Assembly: GCA_036675565.1 (NCBI GenBank)
Contig: JAKFER010000302.1
Location: 13,748-77,747 of the forward strand
Source: JACCYQ01 sp036675565
GTDB lineage: Bacteria > Bacteroidota > Bacteroidia > Chitinophagales > Chitinophagaceae
DNA length: 64,000 bases
Direction: 5' to 3'
The stretch's first letter is position 1; the number at the start of each line of letters is the position of its first letter. The position numbers and the translations under genes are program-made. Positions 43,776 to 51,709 of the stretch are shown in pieces. The notes below the pieces were generated by a model. That model was not told where the DNA came from and did no database searches. It was given only the letters and a program-made list of their open reading frames with translations.

Positions 43776-44675
43776 ATGTGGCTACCATATAAAAAAGGCT
43801 TTAAATCGTACCTGCAACTGGAAAAATCATTGTCACCCCATTCCGTGCAGGCCTACCTGCACGATATTGAATTACTGACACAGTTCCTGCAATCTCAAAA
43901 TACGATGGTTAATCCTGCAGATGTTACATTACAGCATCTGCAGGATTTTCTTAAACACATCGCTGAACTGGGCATGAGTTCTACTTCACAGGCCAGGATA
44001 ATTTCCGGCATCAAAGCTTTTTATAAATATGCTTTAATAGAGAATATAAGCACACTAAATCCATCCGTATTATTAGATGCACCAAAATTGAAGAAATCGC
44101 TGCCCGATGTTCTTCATTTCGATGAAATTGAAAAGATCCTTTCAGCCATCGACCTCAGTACACCCGAAGGAACCAGGAACAAAGCCATAATAGAAACGCT
44201 TTACAGTTGCGGCTTACGGGTTACAGAACTGGTTGAATTAAGGATTTCCCAATTATTTCTGGAAACTGGTTTTATTAGAGTAATTGGTAAAGGAAATAAA
44301 CAAAGGCTTGTACCCATTGGTGGTGATGCGATAAAATATATCAATTTATACCGGGAAAATATTCGGGTACACCTACCCGTAAAACCAGGTAATGAAGATT
44401 ATGTTTTCCTAAATCGCCGGGGAACAAAATTATCAAGGATCATGATCTTCCTGATCATAAAAGAACTGGTAAACAAAGCAGGCATTAATAAAACCATCTC
44501 ACCGCATACTTTCCGACATTCCTTTGCCAGTCACCTTGTTGAAGGCGGAGCCGATCTCCGTGCTGTACAGGAAATGCTCGGGCACGAAAGCATCACCACC
44601 ACGGAGATCTATACCCACCTCGACCGGGAGTTCCTGCGCAAAACGCTTGAACAATTTCACCCGGGATTTAAATGA
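43776..44675 (+). CDS. xerD: Tyrosine recombinase XerD/XerC type
   Basis: Site-specific recombinase that resolves chromosome dimers at dif. The N-terminal SAM-like core-binding domain (about 1-95) is followed by the catalytic domain with all active residues: R148 (SCGLRVTEL), K172 (GKGNKQRLVP), H244 and R247 (HTFRHSFASHL), H270 (MLGHESITTTE) and nucleophile Y279 (IYTHLD). At 299 residues it has the Xer length. No integron cassette, attachment site or transposon end is beside it, so it is a housekeeping Xer rather than a mobile-element integrase. Its stop codon directly abuts the stop codon of the convergent vWA gene, with no base between. Confidence 0.95.
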   Translation: MWLPYKKGFKSYLQLEKSLSPHSVQAYLHDIELLTQFLQSQNTMVNPADVTLQHLQDFLKHIAELGMSSTSQARIISGIKAFYKYALIENISTLNPSVLLDAPKLKKSLPDVLHFDEIEKILSAIDLSTPEGTRNKAIIETLYSCGLRVTELVELRISQLFLETGFIRVIGKGNKQRLVPIGGDAIKYINLYRENIRVHLPVKPGNEDYVFLNRRGTKLSRIMIFLIIKELVNKAGINKTISPHTFRHSFASHLVEGGADLRAVQEMLGHESITTTEIYTHLDREFLRKTLEQFHPGFK

Positions 44676-46562
44676 TCATTCACTTCCTCTTTTTGTTTTT
44701 TCTTCATCATTATCATTCTTTGCAATAGATGCAGCATTTTCAACCATCCTTATAAATTCTTTTCGGTAACCTTCTTCATCTTTTCCCCTGGCCTCTTTAG
44801 CTAATTGTATAACTTGTGAATAGGATGAACCAGATTTAAATTCTGGTTGCCTTAATATCATCCCCCACTCTGCCACTGCTGCGGCAAAACGAAAATTGTC
44901 TGAAGTTTTATTAAGTGCGATCTGATTGTCTTTTACTGCATGAATTATCAGTTTACTGTTATCCTCCCCCGCTTTTTTATACCTGAATTTAATAGTCATT
45001 ACTTCGTTACCTGCAGACTTTACAATTTTAGAATTTTGCTGATATTTTAATGGATCCACTTCTTCGAGCCATTCACTTTTTACGCCAGTGGGAATAATCT
45101 CGTAAAGCGCCGTTACCGTGTGCCCGCTGCCCATTTCCCCTGCATCTTTTTTATCATTATTAAAATCTTCCTTATTCAACATCCTGTTCTCATATCCAAT
45201 CAGGCGATAACCCTGGACATGTGCAGGATTAAATTCAACCTGGAGTTTTACATCTTTCGCTATAGTAAATAAGGTGCCGCCAAATTCATTCACCAATACT
45301 TTCCTGGCTTCATCCATGCCATCGATATATGCATGATTGCCATTTCCTTTGTCGGCGATCTTTTGCATTTTATTATCCTTGTAATTACCCATTCCAAAAC
45401 CCAGCACTGTGAGGAAAACACCGCTTTTTCTTTCTTCTTCAATCAGTCGCTCCATAGCATCATCGCTGCTTGCCCCAACGTTAAAATCGCCATCTGTGCA
45501 AAGGATCACCCGGTTGTTTCCATTCTTTACAAAATATTCCCGCGCTGTTTTATATGCCAGTTGTATGCCTGCACCGCCAGCCGTTGAACCACCCGCTTCC
45601 AGTTCGTCAATGGCATTCTTTATTTTCAACTTATCATTGCCGTTAGTAGGAGGTAAAACCAGTCCAGCGGCGCCGGCATATACAACTATGGAAACCCGGT
45701 CATTCTCCCTTAACTGGTCTGCTAACATTTTCATGGAAGCTTTTACCAATGGCAATTTTAAGGGATCCTGCATGGAACCTGAAACATCAATTAAAAAAAC
45801 AAGATTTGATGGCGGTAAATTTTCAGTGGCGATTTCTTTTCCCTGCATACCGATCATTACCAATTTGTGTTTTGGATTCCAGGGTGCATCACTCATTTCG
45901 GTATGAAAAGAAAAAGGATGTTCTCCGGTTGGTTGCGGATAATCATATTTGAAATAATTGATCATTTCCTCAATCCGGATGGCACCAGCCGGTGGCAATT
46001 CACCGCGACTGATAAACCGCCTGATATTACTGTAAGATGCGGCATCTACATCGATAGAAAAAGTTGAAAGCGGGTTGTCTTTTGTTTTTACAAAACGATT
46101 ATCATTGATATGGTCATAATCTTCAGTGTTATGATCAACATAATTCCTGTCCGGGTAAAAGCCTGGTGTTGTTGGATAAGATTTTGCCTGAGCCCTTTGA
46201 CTTTGCAATATGCGTTCTTTTCGTTGAACACTAATTCCTGTAACAAGTACTTCCTGAAGAGCTGTGGAAGCAGATTGCAATTTTACAGAAATGGATTTTC
46301 TTCCTTTTACTTTTTCTTCTTTAGTTAAAAACCCAACAGCGGAAAAAACAAGTATGGCATTATTGTCTTCAACCATAATTTCATAACGGCCATCCTTACC
46401 TGACAGCGTTCCAGTATTAAAACCTTTAACAGTAATACTGGCTTCTGCAAGAGGAATACCATGCTCATCAGCAACAATACCACTAACCTTAAATTGTTTG
46501 GCTTCTGAAAATGAACTACCCAGGAATAAAAAGGGTAATAAGTAGATTAATATCTTTCTCAT
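44676..46562 (-). CDS. Exported vWA-domain protein with CarboxypepD_reg module (YfbK type)
   Basis: A 628-residue envelope protein. Signal peptide MRKILIYLLPFLFLGSSFSEA, then a CarboxypepD_reg-like beta-sandwich (about 25-105) ending in the LQEVLVTGISVQRKER segment known from TonB-dependent receptors. A linker follows, then a von Willebrand A domain with a metal-ion-dependent adhesion site DVSGSM (DxSxS) plus downstream Thr and Asp (CTDGDFNVG), and a C-terminal DUF3520-type domain. I chose the ATG that starts the signal peptide; a longer frame adds 13 residues. It is divergent from an ECF sigma factor whose partner protein carries a similar CarboxypepD_reg module, so the three genes may belong together. 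Confidence 0.9.
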   Translation of the reverse strand: MRKILIYLLPFLFLGSSFSEAKQFKVSGIVADEHGIPLAEASITVKGFNTGTLSGKDGRYEIMVEDNNAILVFSAVGFLTKEEKVKGRKSISVKLQSASTALQEVLVTGISVQRKERILQSQRAQAKSYPTTPGFYPDRNYVDHNTEDYDHINDNRFVKTKDNPLSTFSIDVDAASYSNIRRFISRGELPPAGAIRIEEMINYFKYDYPQPTGEHPFSFHTEMSDAPWNPKHKLVMIGMQGKEIATENLPPSNLVFLIDVSGSMQDPLKLPLVKASMKMLADQLRENDRVSIVVYAGAAGLVLPPTNGNDKLKIKNAIDELEAGGSTAGGAGIQLAYKTAREYFVKNGNNRVILCTDGDFNVGASSDDAMERLIEEERKSGVFLTVLGFGMGNYKDNKMQKIADKGNGNHAYIDGMDEARKVLVNEFGGTLFTIAKDVKLQVEFNPAHVQGYRLIGYENRMLNKEDFNNDKKDAGEMGSGHTVTALYEIIPTGVKSEWLEEVDPLKYQQNSKIVKSAGNEVMTIKFRYKKAGEDNSKLIIHAVKDNQIALNKTSDNFRFAAAVAEWGMILRQPEFKSGSSYSQVIQLAKEARGKDEEGYRKEFIRMVENAASIAKNDNDEEKTKRGSE

Positions 46563-46613
46563 AATAAATGATTTTATAGCCAGATGCATCCTTTTTACCA
46601 ATTACATAAGTCT

Positions 46614-46646
46614 ACCCGAAAAATATTATCCTTATTTTTAACGGGT
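46614..46646 (+). promoter_or_regulatory. Inverted repeat and -7-like box at the ECF sigma start
   Basis: ACCCG-AAAAAT and ATTTTT-AA-CGGGT form an imperfect palindrome (one two-base bulge) that includes the first two bases of the GTG start codon. TATTTTTA (46633-46640), one mismatch from TAnnTTTG, lies in its right arm and ends four bases before the start. It could be an operator between the divergent vWA and sigma genes or a start-masking hairpin. Confidence 0.4.
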
Positions 46647-47247
46647 GTCTTTTCTTAGAAACATATCGCAATCCGGTTTAACCGATAATGAACTGGCTCA
46701 ATCATACCGATCCACGGGTGAGCTGGTAATTTTAGGTGAATTATACCAGCGCTATATGGATCTTTTATTTGGTGTTTGTCTCAAATACCTGAAAGATGAT
46801 GAGAAGGCAAAAGACGCGGTCATGCAGATTTTTGAAGAATTGGTGGTGAAATTGCGTAAACATGAAGTGGAAAATGTAAAAGGCTGGATCTACCAGGTGG
46901 CTAAAAATCATTGCCTGATGCAGCTAAGAACACCCAAAAATTTAAAAACCGTAGAAATTCACCCGGATCTTATGCAAAGCCATGAAAATGTGCATCTGAA
47001 TGGCGTATTGGAAAGAGAAGAAAATTTAAATAAACTGGAATATTGCATCGGCACCTTATCCAATGAACAACAGCAAATGATCAGGTTGTTTTACCTGCAA
47101 GGAAAATGCTACCAGGAAATTGTGGATGAAACCGGAACAGAATGGAACCAGGTGCGCAGTTATATTCAAAATGGAAGAAGAAATTTAAAGAAATGCATGG
47201 AAAACCAGGTCGAAGAAAATGAAAACAAAAAACCTTTAAAGCGCTAG
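46645..47247 (+). CDS. ECF-type RNA polymerase sigma factor
   Basis: Sigma-70 family extracytoplasmic-function regulator of 200 residues. Region 2 is YMDLLFGVCLKYLKDDEKAK with the -10-binding helix after it. Region 4 is LSNEQQQMIRLFYLQGKCYQ followed by a helix-turn-helix (EIVDETGTEWNQVRSYIQNGRR). The start is GTG; the next Met falls inside region 2, so a later start is excluded. A membrane protein with an anti-sigma-like cytosolic head begins seven bases after the stop, the usual arrangement of a sigma/anti-sigma pair. Which stimulus it answers is not shown. Confidence 0.92.
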   Translation: MSFLRNISQSGLTDNELAQSYRSTGELVILGELYQRYMDLLFGVCLKYLKDDEKAKDAVMQIFEELVVKLRKHEVENVKGWIYQVAKNHCLMQLRTPKNLKTVEIHPDLMQSHENVHLNGVLEREENLNKLEYCIGTLSNEQQQMIRLFYLQGKCYQEIVDETGTEWNQVRSYIQNGRRNLKKCMENQVEENENKKPLKR

Positions 47248-47253
47248 ATAATT

Positions 47254-48561
47254 TTGGCAGATCATCAACATAAAAATTTTACAGCAAGGGATATAGAAAT
47301 GTATCACAAAGGGCAATTAACGCCTGCTGAAATGCATGCCATGGAAAAAGCTGCGCTTGATGATCCAATGCTGGCAGATGCAATAGAAGGGTATGCTGTA
47401 ATAGAATCAACAGCCATTGAACCTCAATTACAAGATCTGCAGGTACGGTTAAATCAAAGAATATTTAATGATGAAAACCAAGAGGCACCAGTCATATTAT
47501 TTTATAAAAAAAATTGGTTCCGCGTGGCTGCTATGTTCATCATTTTTGCCGGTATGGGTTTTATGATCTACCAATTCGCATTCAACCAAAAAGAAAAAGA
47601 TATTGCAGCTACAGAAAAAACGGAAGAAGCACCGTTTATTACAACAGACACGAGTTCAAAAGTAACTTTAATCCCGGCAGAAACAGATACGATGCCGGTT
47701 GTAAGCAATCAGCAAAATATAGCTGCTGCAAAAAAAGAAACACCAGAACAAATATCAAAGCCTGTTGAAACTGGTATCCAAAAAGATTTAGAAAGCAAAG
47801 CTGCCGGAATCGAAATTCAAACCAAAAATGAAGAAACTGAATTTGCAGCACAATCAATACAGGCAGAAAGCGAAAGAGTCAAATTAACAGCTGATGCAAA
47901 TAATGAGGCGGTACAAAAAAATGCATTTGCCAAAAATGCACAAGCAAAAATGGCCAGGCCACCAGCGGTCGCCCCACTTTCATCAAAGCCAATCAATGCT
48001 TTAAGTGGACGGATAACAGATGAAAAAAACAACCCGGTGCCATATGCTGTTATCAGCAACAGGCAACAAAATTTATTTATTGCCTCGGATTCTGCAGGGA
48101 GATTTTCTATGTTGACATCGGATACTGTTTTGCCTGTTGAGATCAGTTCAATAGGATATGAAAATTTAAATTTTTCATTGCAGGAAAAAAAGACCAATGA
48201 TATTGTTTTGAAAGAAAGTAATGAAGCCCTAAGTGAAGTTGTGGTTACTGGATACGGATCTTCAAAAAGGAAAGCATTCAGAGATACTCCCGAACCAGGC
48301 ATTGGCTGGGAAAAGTATTTTCAATACCTGGAAGAAAACCAAATAAAAACGGGTCTTTTATCACCCGGTCAGCATAAAGGCATCGTGGAACTTTCATTTA
48401 GCATTAATAAAAAGGGACAACCCGTAAATATTAAAATGGTAAAAACAGATTGTGTTCCCTGTACCACGGATGCTATCCGGCTGGTAAAAGAAGGCCCTGC
48501 CTGGAAATCAAATGGCAAGAACAAACAAGTGAAGCTCCAGGTGCCATTTACATTGAAATGA
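47254..48561 (+). CDS. Membrane anti-sigma-like protein with CarboxypepD_reg and TonB C-terminal domains
   Basis: A 435-residue single-span protein. The cytosolic head (1-85: ARDIEMYHKGQLTPAEMHAM, then DDPMLADAIEGY) has the size and position of an anti-sigma domain but no zinc ligands. One membrane helix follows (about 91-109), then a low-complexity periplasmic stretch (about 112-245), a CarboxypepD_reg domain (about 250-325), the segment LSEVVVTGYGSSKRK, and a TonB C-terminal-like domain (about 365-435) with HKGIVELSFSINKKGQP. So sigma control, a receptor-type signalling module and a TonB-type contact domain are in one chain. The start is TTG, supported by the family-like N-terminus. It is seven bases behind the sigma gene. 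Confidence 0.82.
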   Translation: MADHQHKNFTARDIEMYHKGQLTPAEMHAMEKAALDDPMLADAIEGYAVIESTAIEPQLQDLQVRLNQRIFNDENQEAPVILFYKKNWFRVAAMFIIFAGMGFMIYQFAFNQKEKDIAATEKTEEAPFITTDTSSKVTLIPAETDTMPVVSNQQNIAAAKKETPEQISKPVETGIQKDLESKAAGIEIQTKNEETEFAAQSIQAESERVKLTADANNEAVQKNAFAKNAQAKMARPPAVAPLSSKPINALSGRITDEKNNPVPYAVISNRQQNLFIASDSAGRFSMLTSDTVLPVEISSIGYENLNFSLQEKKTNDIVLKESNEALSEVVVTGYGSSKRKAFRDTPEPGIGWEKYFQYLEENQIKTGLLSPGQHKGIVELSFSINKKGQPVNIKMVKTDCVPCTTDAIRLVKEGPAWKSNGKNKQVKLQVPFTLK

Positions 48562-48636
48562 TACTCATTTCTCTTATATTTTCCATTTTCACTAAGGGTG
48601 ATTCCTTATCTTTAAGCCCTAAAAAATTAATTTATT

Positions 48637-49470
48637 ATGAAGAAATTATTATTGGTTGCATTAGTGGCTGGCAGTTTTTCATTTGCCAACGCACAGCAAT
48701 TAAAAACACCGGCTCCCAGCCCGGCACAAACCATAAAACAGGATTTTGGTCTAAGTGATATCGAACTTTCCTATTCACGCCCGGGTGTAAAAGACAGGAA
48801 AATTTTTGGCGACCTTGTCCCTTACGGAAAAGTATGGCGAACTGGCGCTAACAATGCTACCACCATTACTTTTGGTGATGAAGTTATGATCGGTGGAAAA
48901 AAAGTTCCGGCAGGAAAATATGGTTTATTAACTATTCCTGGCGCTGATGAATGGACAATGATCATTTCAAAACAAACTGATGTTTCAAGCCCTGCAGCAT
49001 ATAAGGAGTCAGAAGATGTTGTAAGAGTAAAAGCTAAACCTGCTAAAGTTGGCATGAAAGCAGAAACATTTACTATGCAGTTTGCAAATGTTCAAGCGGA
49101 AAGTGTGGAATTGCATATGCGCTGGGATGATTTATTGGTTTCCTTACCTATCACCGCCAATGTGGAAGAAAAAGTAATGGCACAAATTAATAACCTGATG
49201 AATAAGGATAACCGTCCTTATTTTGGTGCTGCCATGTATTACATTGAAAAAGGCAAAGACATGAACCAGGCACTGGCCTGGCTGGATAAAGCTGTTGAAC
49301 AAAATCCAAATGCATTCTGGATACATCATCAGCGTGCAAATACTTTAGCCCGTTTAGGTAAAAAGGCAGAAGCAAAAGCTGCAGCTAATAAATCTATGGA
49401 GCTGGCTAAAACCGCAAAAAATGACGACTATGTTCGCCTGAATGAGAAGTTGCTTGCCGAGTTGAAATAA
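48637..49470 (+). CDS. Secreted DUF2911 protein with C-terminal TPR-like helices
   Basis: A 277-residue exported protein: signal peptide MKKLLLVALVAGSFSFANAQ, a DUF2911 domain (about 25-165) with the hallmark SYSRPGVKDRKIFGDLVPYG, WRTGANNATTITF and VPAGKYGLLTIPG, then a helical TPR-like tail (about 195-277: ALAWLDKAVEQNPNAFWIHH). DUF2911 is widespread in Bacteroidota, and its function is unknown. A near -7 box TATCTTTA (48606-48613) lies 23 bases before the ATG. It ends with a terminator of its own. Confidence 0.9.
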   Translation: MKKLLLVALVAGSFSFANAQQLKTPAPSPAQTIKQDFGLSDIELSYSRPGVKDRKIFGDLVPYGKVWRTGANNATTITFGDEVMIGGKKVPAGKYGLLTIPGADEWTMIISKQTDVSSPAAYKESEDVVRVKAKPAKVGMKAETFTMQFANVQAESVELHMRWDDLLVSLPITANVEEKVMAQINNLMNKDNRPYFGAAMYYIEKGKDMNQALAWLDKAVEQNPNAFWIHHQRANTLARLGKKAEAKAAANKSMELAKTAKNDDYVRLNEKLLAELK

Positions 49471-49552
49471 ATTTTTTGGTTATCGGCTACGGTAATGCTA
49501 TTTAACTTATGTTGCGTCGCACACTTGTACCGCAACTAATAATTCAACAAAA

Positions 49553-49579
49553 AAAACCTGCATCATGCGGGTTTTTTTT
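49553..49579 (+). terminator. Intrinsic terminator after the DUF2911 gene
   Basis: AAAACCTGC-ATCAT-GCGGGTTTT followed by a T-run. The 80 bases between the stop codon and this hairpin, and the 90 bases beyond it, show no other feature. Confidence 0.75.
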
Positions 49580-49671
49580 ATGACTTAATTAAAATTCAAA
49601 ATGAAAAAAATATAATTCCGACTAAATAAACATTTTCAAAATGGAGAACCCGAAACATTAAATCCAAAACC

Positions 49672-51405
49672 TTAAACAATATTTTTTTTCTGTTTGTGAA
49701 AACTGTTCAACAGCAAACTAAATCCTATAACGCCAAAAGCTCCGATAGGATTTAGCCACAGGAACCCGATTTCCAATATTTCAGCCTTGGTTAATGCAAA
49801 GACCGTAAGTACCAGGCCTTCTGCTAAAAGTGCTGCAATAAAAACAACATTTCCATTCACAATTTTCTTTACAAAAAAGGCCACCAGGAATACACCCAGG
49901 ATAACGCCATAAAATAAAGAACCTAAAATATTCACTGCTTCAATCAGGCTGTTACCGACATTATAGGTAAACATGGCTACTACAATACAAAAAAGCCCCC
50001 ATCCTAAAGTGTACCACTTTGATAAACGATATTCCTTTTCGGGTGTATCCACATTTTTTGAAAAGCGCCGGTGAAAATCGACCATACTGCTGGAGGCCAG
50101 CGAATTCAATGCTGCCGCAATACTTCCCCATGAGGCAAGGAAAATTATAGCAATGAGCAAGCCCACCAACCCATGCGGCAGATAATCAACAACGTATCGT
50201 AGAAAAATATAGTTGGTATCATTCCCATCTCCGCCAACTTCCTTGGAACTTACCCATGTTTTTACAAGATTTCGCAGACTGTCTGAAGATTTTTGCAAAG
50301 CATGTAATCCTTCTGCATGAATACTTTCTGCAGCCTCGTCATTTTCATTTAATGCTTTTGTATAAGCAAGAACAACTTGTTGTTTCAAACCACTGATCTG
50401 GTCATATTGTTGTTGAACCCGTTGCAATGAATCTTTGTAAATAGAGTTTTCTAATTTATCCAACTGGCGCTGGTTGAAAAAGATCGGCGCTGAATTAAAC
50501 TGGTAAAATGTAAACACGAGGGCACCTATCAATAAAATGGCGAATTGCATCGGGATTTTTACCAATCCATTCATTAATAAACCGATGCGACTTTCCTTTA
50601 AAGAACGGGCAGTAAGGTAACGGCCAACCTGTGATTGGTCGGTACCGAAATAAGATAACGCCAGGAAGAAACCGCCGATGATGCCACTGAAAATATTATA
50701 GCTGTCACTCCAGTTAAATCCTTTTTCAGAAAACCCGGATGTAATCACATTGAGTTTACCCAATTCCCCGCTAACATGGAGGGCATCAGTAAATCCAACA
50801 TTTTCCGGTAACATGTGCACCACCATATATGCTGATAAAAACATGCCCGTAAAGATGATGACCAGTTGTAATTTTTGGGTATGAGCCACTGCTTTTGCGC
50901 CTCCGGTCATCGTATAAATGATCAGCAAGCCGCCCATAAAAATATTGGTCCAGTAAATATTCCAGTTAAATAAAGAAGATAAAATAATAGAAGGTGCAAA
51001 TACACTGATACCCGTGCTTAATCCCCGTTGCAATAAAAAAAGAAAAGATGTAAGCGAACGGGTTTTTCCATTAAACCGGTTCTCCAAATATTCGTAAGCA
51101 GTATAAACATTCAGTCTTTTAAAGATTGGTACGAAGGCAATGCATATAACGATCATGGCCAGTGGCAAACCGAAATAATATTGTACAAACCGCATACCGT
51201 CCGTATATGCCTGCCCGGGCGCTGAAATAAAAGTAATGGCGCTGGCCTGTGTTCCCATAATACTTAGCAGCACAACACCCCATGGCAGACTTCGTCCCGA
51301 CCGGAAATAACCGTCAAGGTTATGCGTAGTCCGGCTCTTATACAAACCATAAGATATAATTCCTGCAAGTGTCAAAACCAGGACGATCCAGTCTATCTGA
51401 TTCAT
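49672..51405 (-). CDS. Sodium:solute symporter (SSS family) with large external insert
   Basis: Na+-coupled importer of 577 residues with 13-14 membrane segments. The SSS signature region (ISYGLYKSRTTHNLDGYFRSGR, in part, and MGTQASAITFISAPGQAY) is clear. An insert of about 95 residues (303-398), charged and coiled-coil-like (QLDKLENSIYKDSLQRVQQQ...), interrupts the membrane domain after a hydrophobic segment and must lie on one face of the membrane. I chose the ATG giving MNQIDWIVLVLT. It overlaps the stop of a 41-residue membrane protein (ATGA) and ends a four-gene operon headed by a PIG-L deacetylase, which suggests that the solute is a product of that enzyme, such as an amino sugar or its conjugate. 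Confidence 0.93.
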   Translation of the reverse strand: MNQIDWIVLVLTLAGIISYGLYKSRTTHNLDGYFRSGRSLPWGVVLLSIMGTQASAITFISAPGQAYTDGMRFVQYYFGLPLAMIVICIAFVPIFKRLNVYTAYEYLENRFNGKTRSLTSFLFLLQRGLSTGISVFAPSIILSSLFNWNIYWTNIFMGGLLIIYTMTGGAKAVAHTQKLQLVIIFTGMFLSAYMVVHMLPENVGFTDALHVSGELGKLNVITSGFSEKGFNWSDSYNIFSGIIGGFFLALSYFGTDQSQVGRYLTARSLKESRIGLLMNGLVKIPMQFAILLIGALVFTFYQFNSAPIFFNQRQLDKLENSIYKDSLQRVQQQYDQISGLKQQVVLAYTKALNENDEAAESIHAEGLHALQKSSDSLRNLVKTWVSSKEVGGDGNDTNYIFLRYVVDYLPHGLVGLLIAIIFLASWGSIAAALNSLASSSMVDFHRRFSKNVDTPEKEYRLSKWYTLGWGLFCIVVAMFTYNVGNSLIEAVNILGSLFYGVILGVFLVAFFVKKIVNGNVVFIAALLAEGLVLTVFALTKAEILEIGFLWLNPIGAFGVIGFSLLLNSFHKQKKNIV

Positions 51406-51527
51406 GCAAATTTTTTGGTGAATAAGTAGAAGAGAATAATTAATAAAACCAGGAATGCAACCAGGAAAATATACCATTGCCGCCAGGTTCTGAACAAGGG
51501 CACTTTTTCATCTTCATTATTTTCCAT
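51402..51527 (-). CDS. 41-residue single-span membrane protein
   Basis: Begins MENNEDEKVPLFRTWRQWYI and continues with one membrane helix of about 20 residues (FLVAFLVLLIILFYLF) and a short basic end TKKFA, so the N-terminus is probably acidic and outside or loosely cytosolic. Its TGA overlaps the symporter ATG (ATGA), and its own ATG lies 14 bases after the stop of another small membrane protein. Both the coupling and the composition argue that it is real. A role as a small subunit or assembly partner of the symporter is inference. Confidence 0.65.
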   Translation of the reverse strand: MENNEDEKVPLFRTWRQWYIFLVAFLVLLIILFYLFTKKFA

Positions 51528-51541
51528 AAAAACAATTTAAA

Positions 51542-51709
51542 TTATTTCTCCCTGCTCCTGATCATCATGGAAGCCAGTACACCCAATACAAGCCCGATGA
51601 TCAACCCTATTTGCACCCTTTTAATTAAGAAACCTAAAATATATCCTGCAATAACAATTGCAATAAATGCAATGTTAGCTCGCTTCTGATCCGGCTTTGT
51701 TGTTTTCAT
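51542..51709 (-). CDS. 55-residue two-span membrane protein
   Basis: Starts MKTTKPDQKRANIAFIAIVI and has two hydrophobic segments (about 12-29 and 33-50) joined by a basic turn (LIKRVQIG). The second contains a glycine-zipper-like run (GLIIGLVLGVL). It ends in SREK. Its ATG overlaps the TAA of the PIG-L gene (TAATG), the classic sign of translational coupling. With the 41-residue protein it lies between the deacetylase and the symporter. I do not recognise a family. Confidence 0.65.
   Translation of the reverse strand: MKTTKPDQKRANIAFIAIVIAGYILGFLIKRVQIGLIIGLVLGVLASMMIRSREK

Noticed and set aside
43776..44675. xerD as integrase of a mobile element
   Set aside because: No direct repeats, tRNA target, cassette genes or composition change around it; sequence and length are of the housekeeping Xer type.
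45409..45906. Plus-strand 165-codon open frame inside the vWA gene
   Set aside because: Serine/proline-rich antisense shadow; the vWA domain with DVSGSM is on the other strand.
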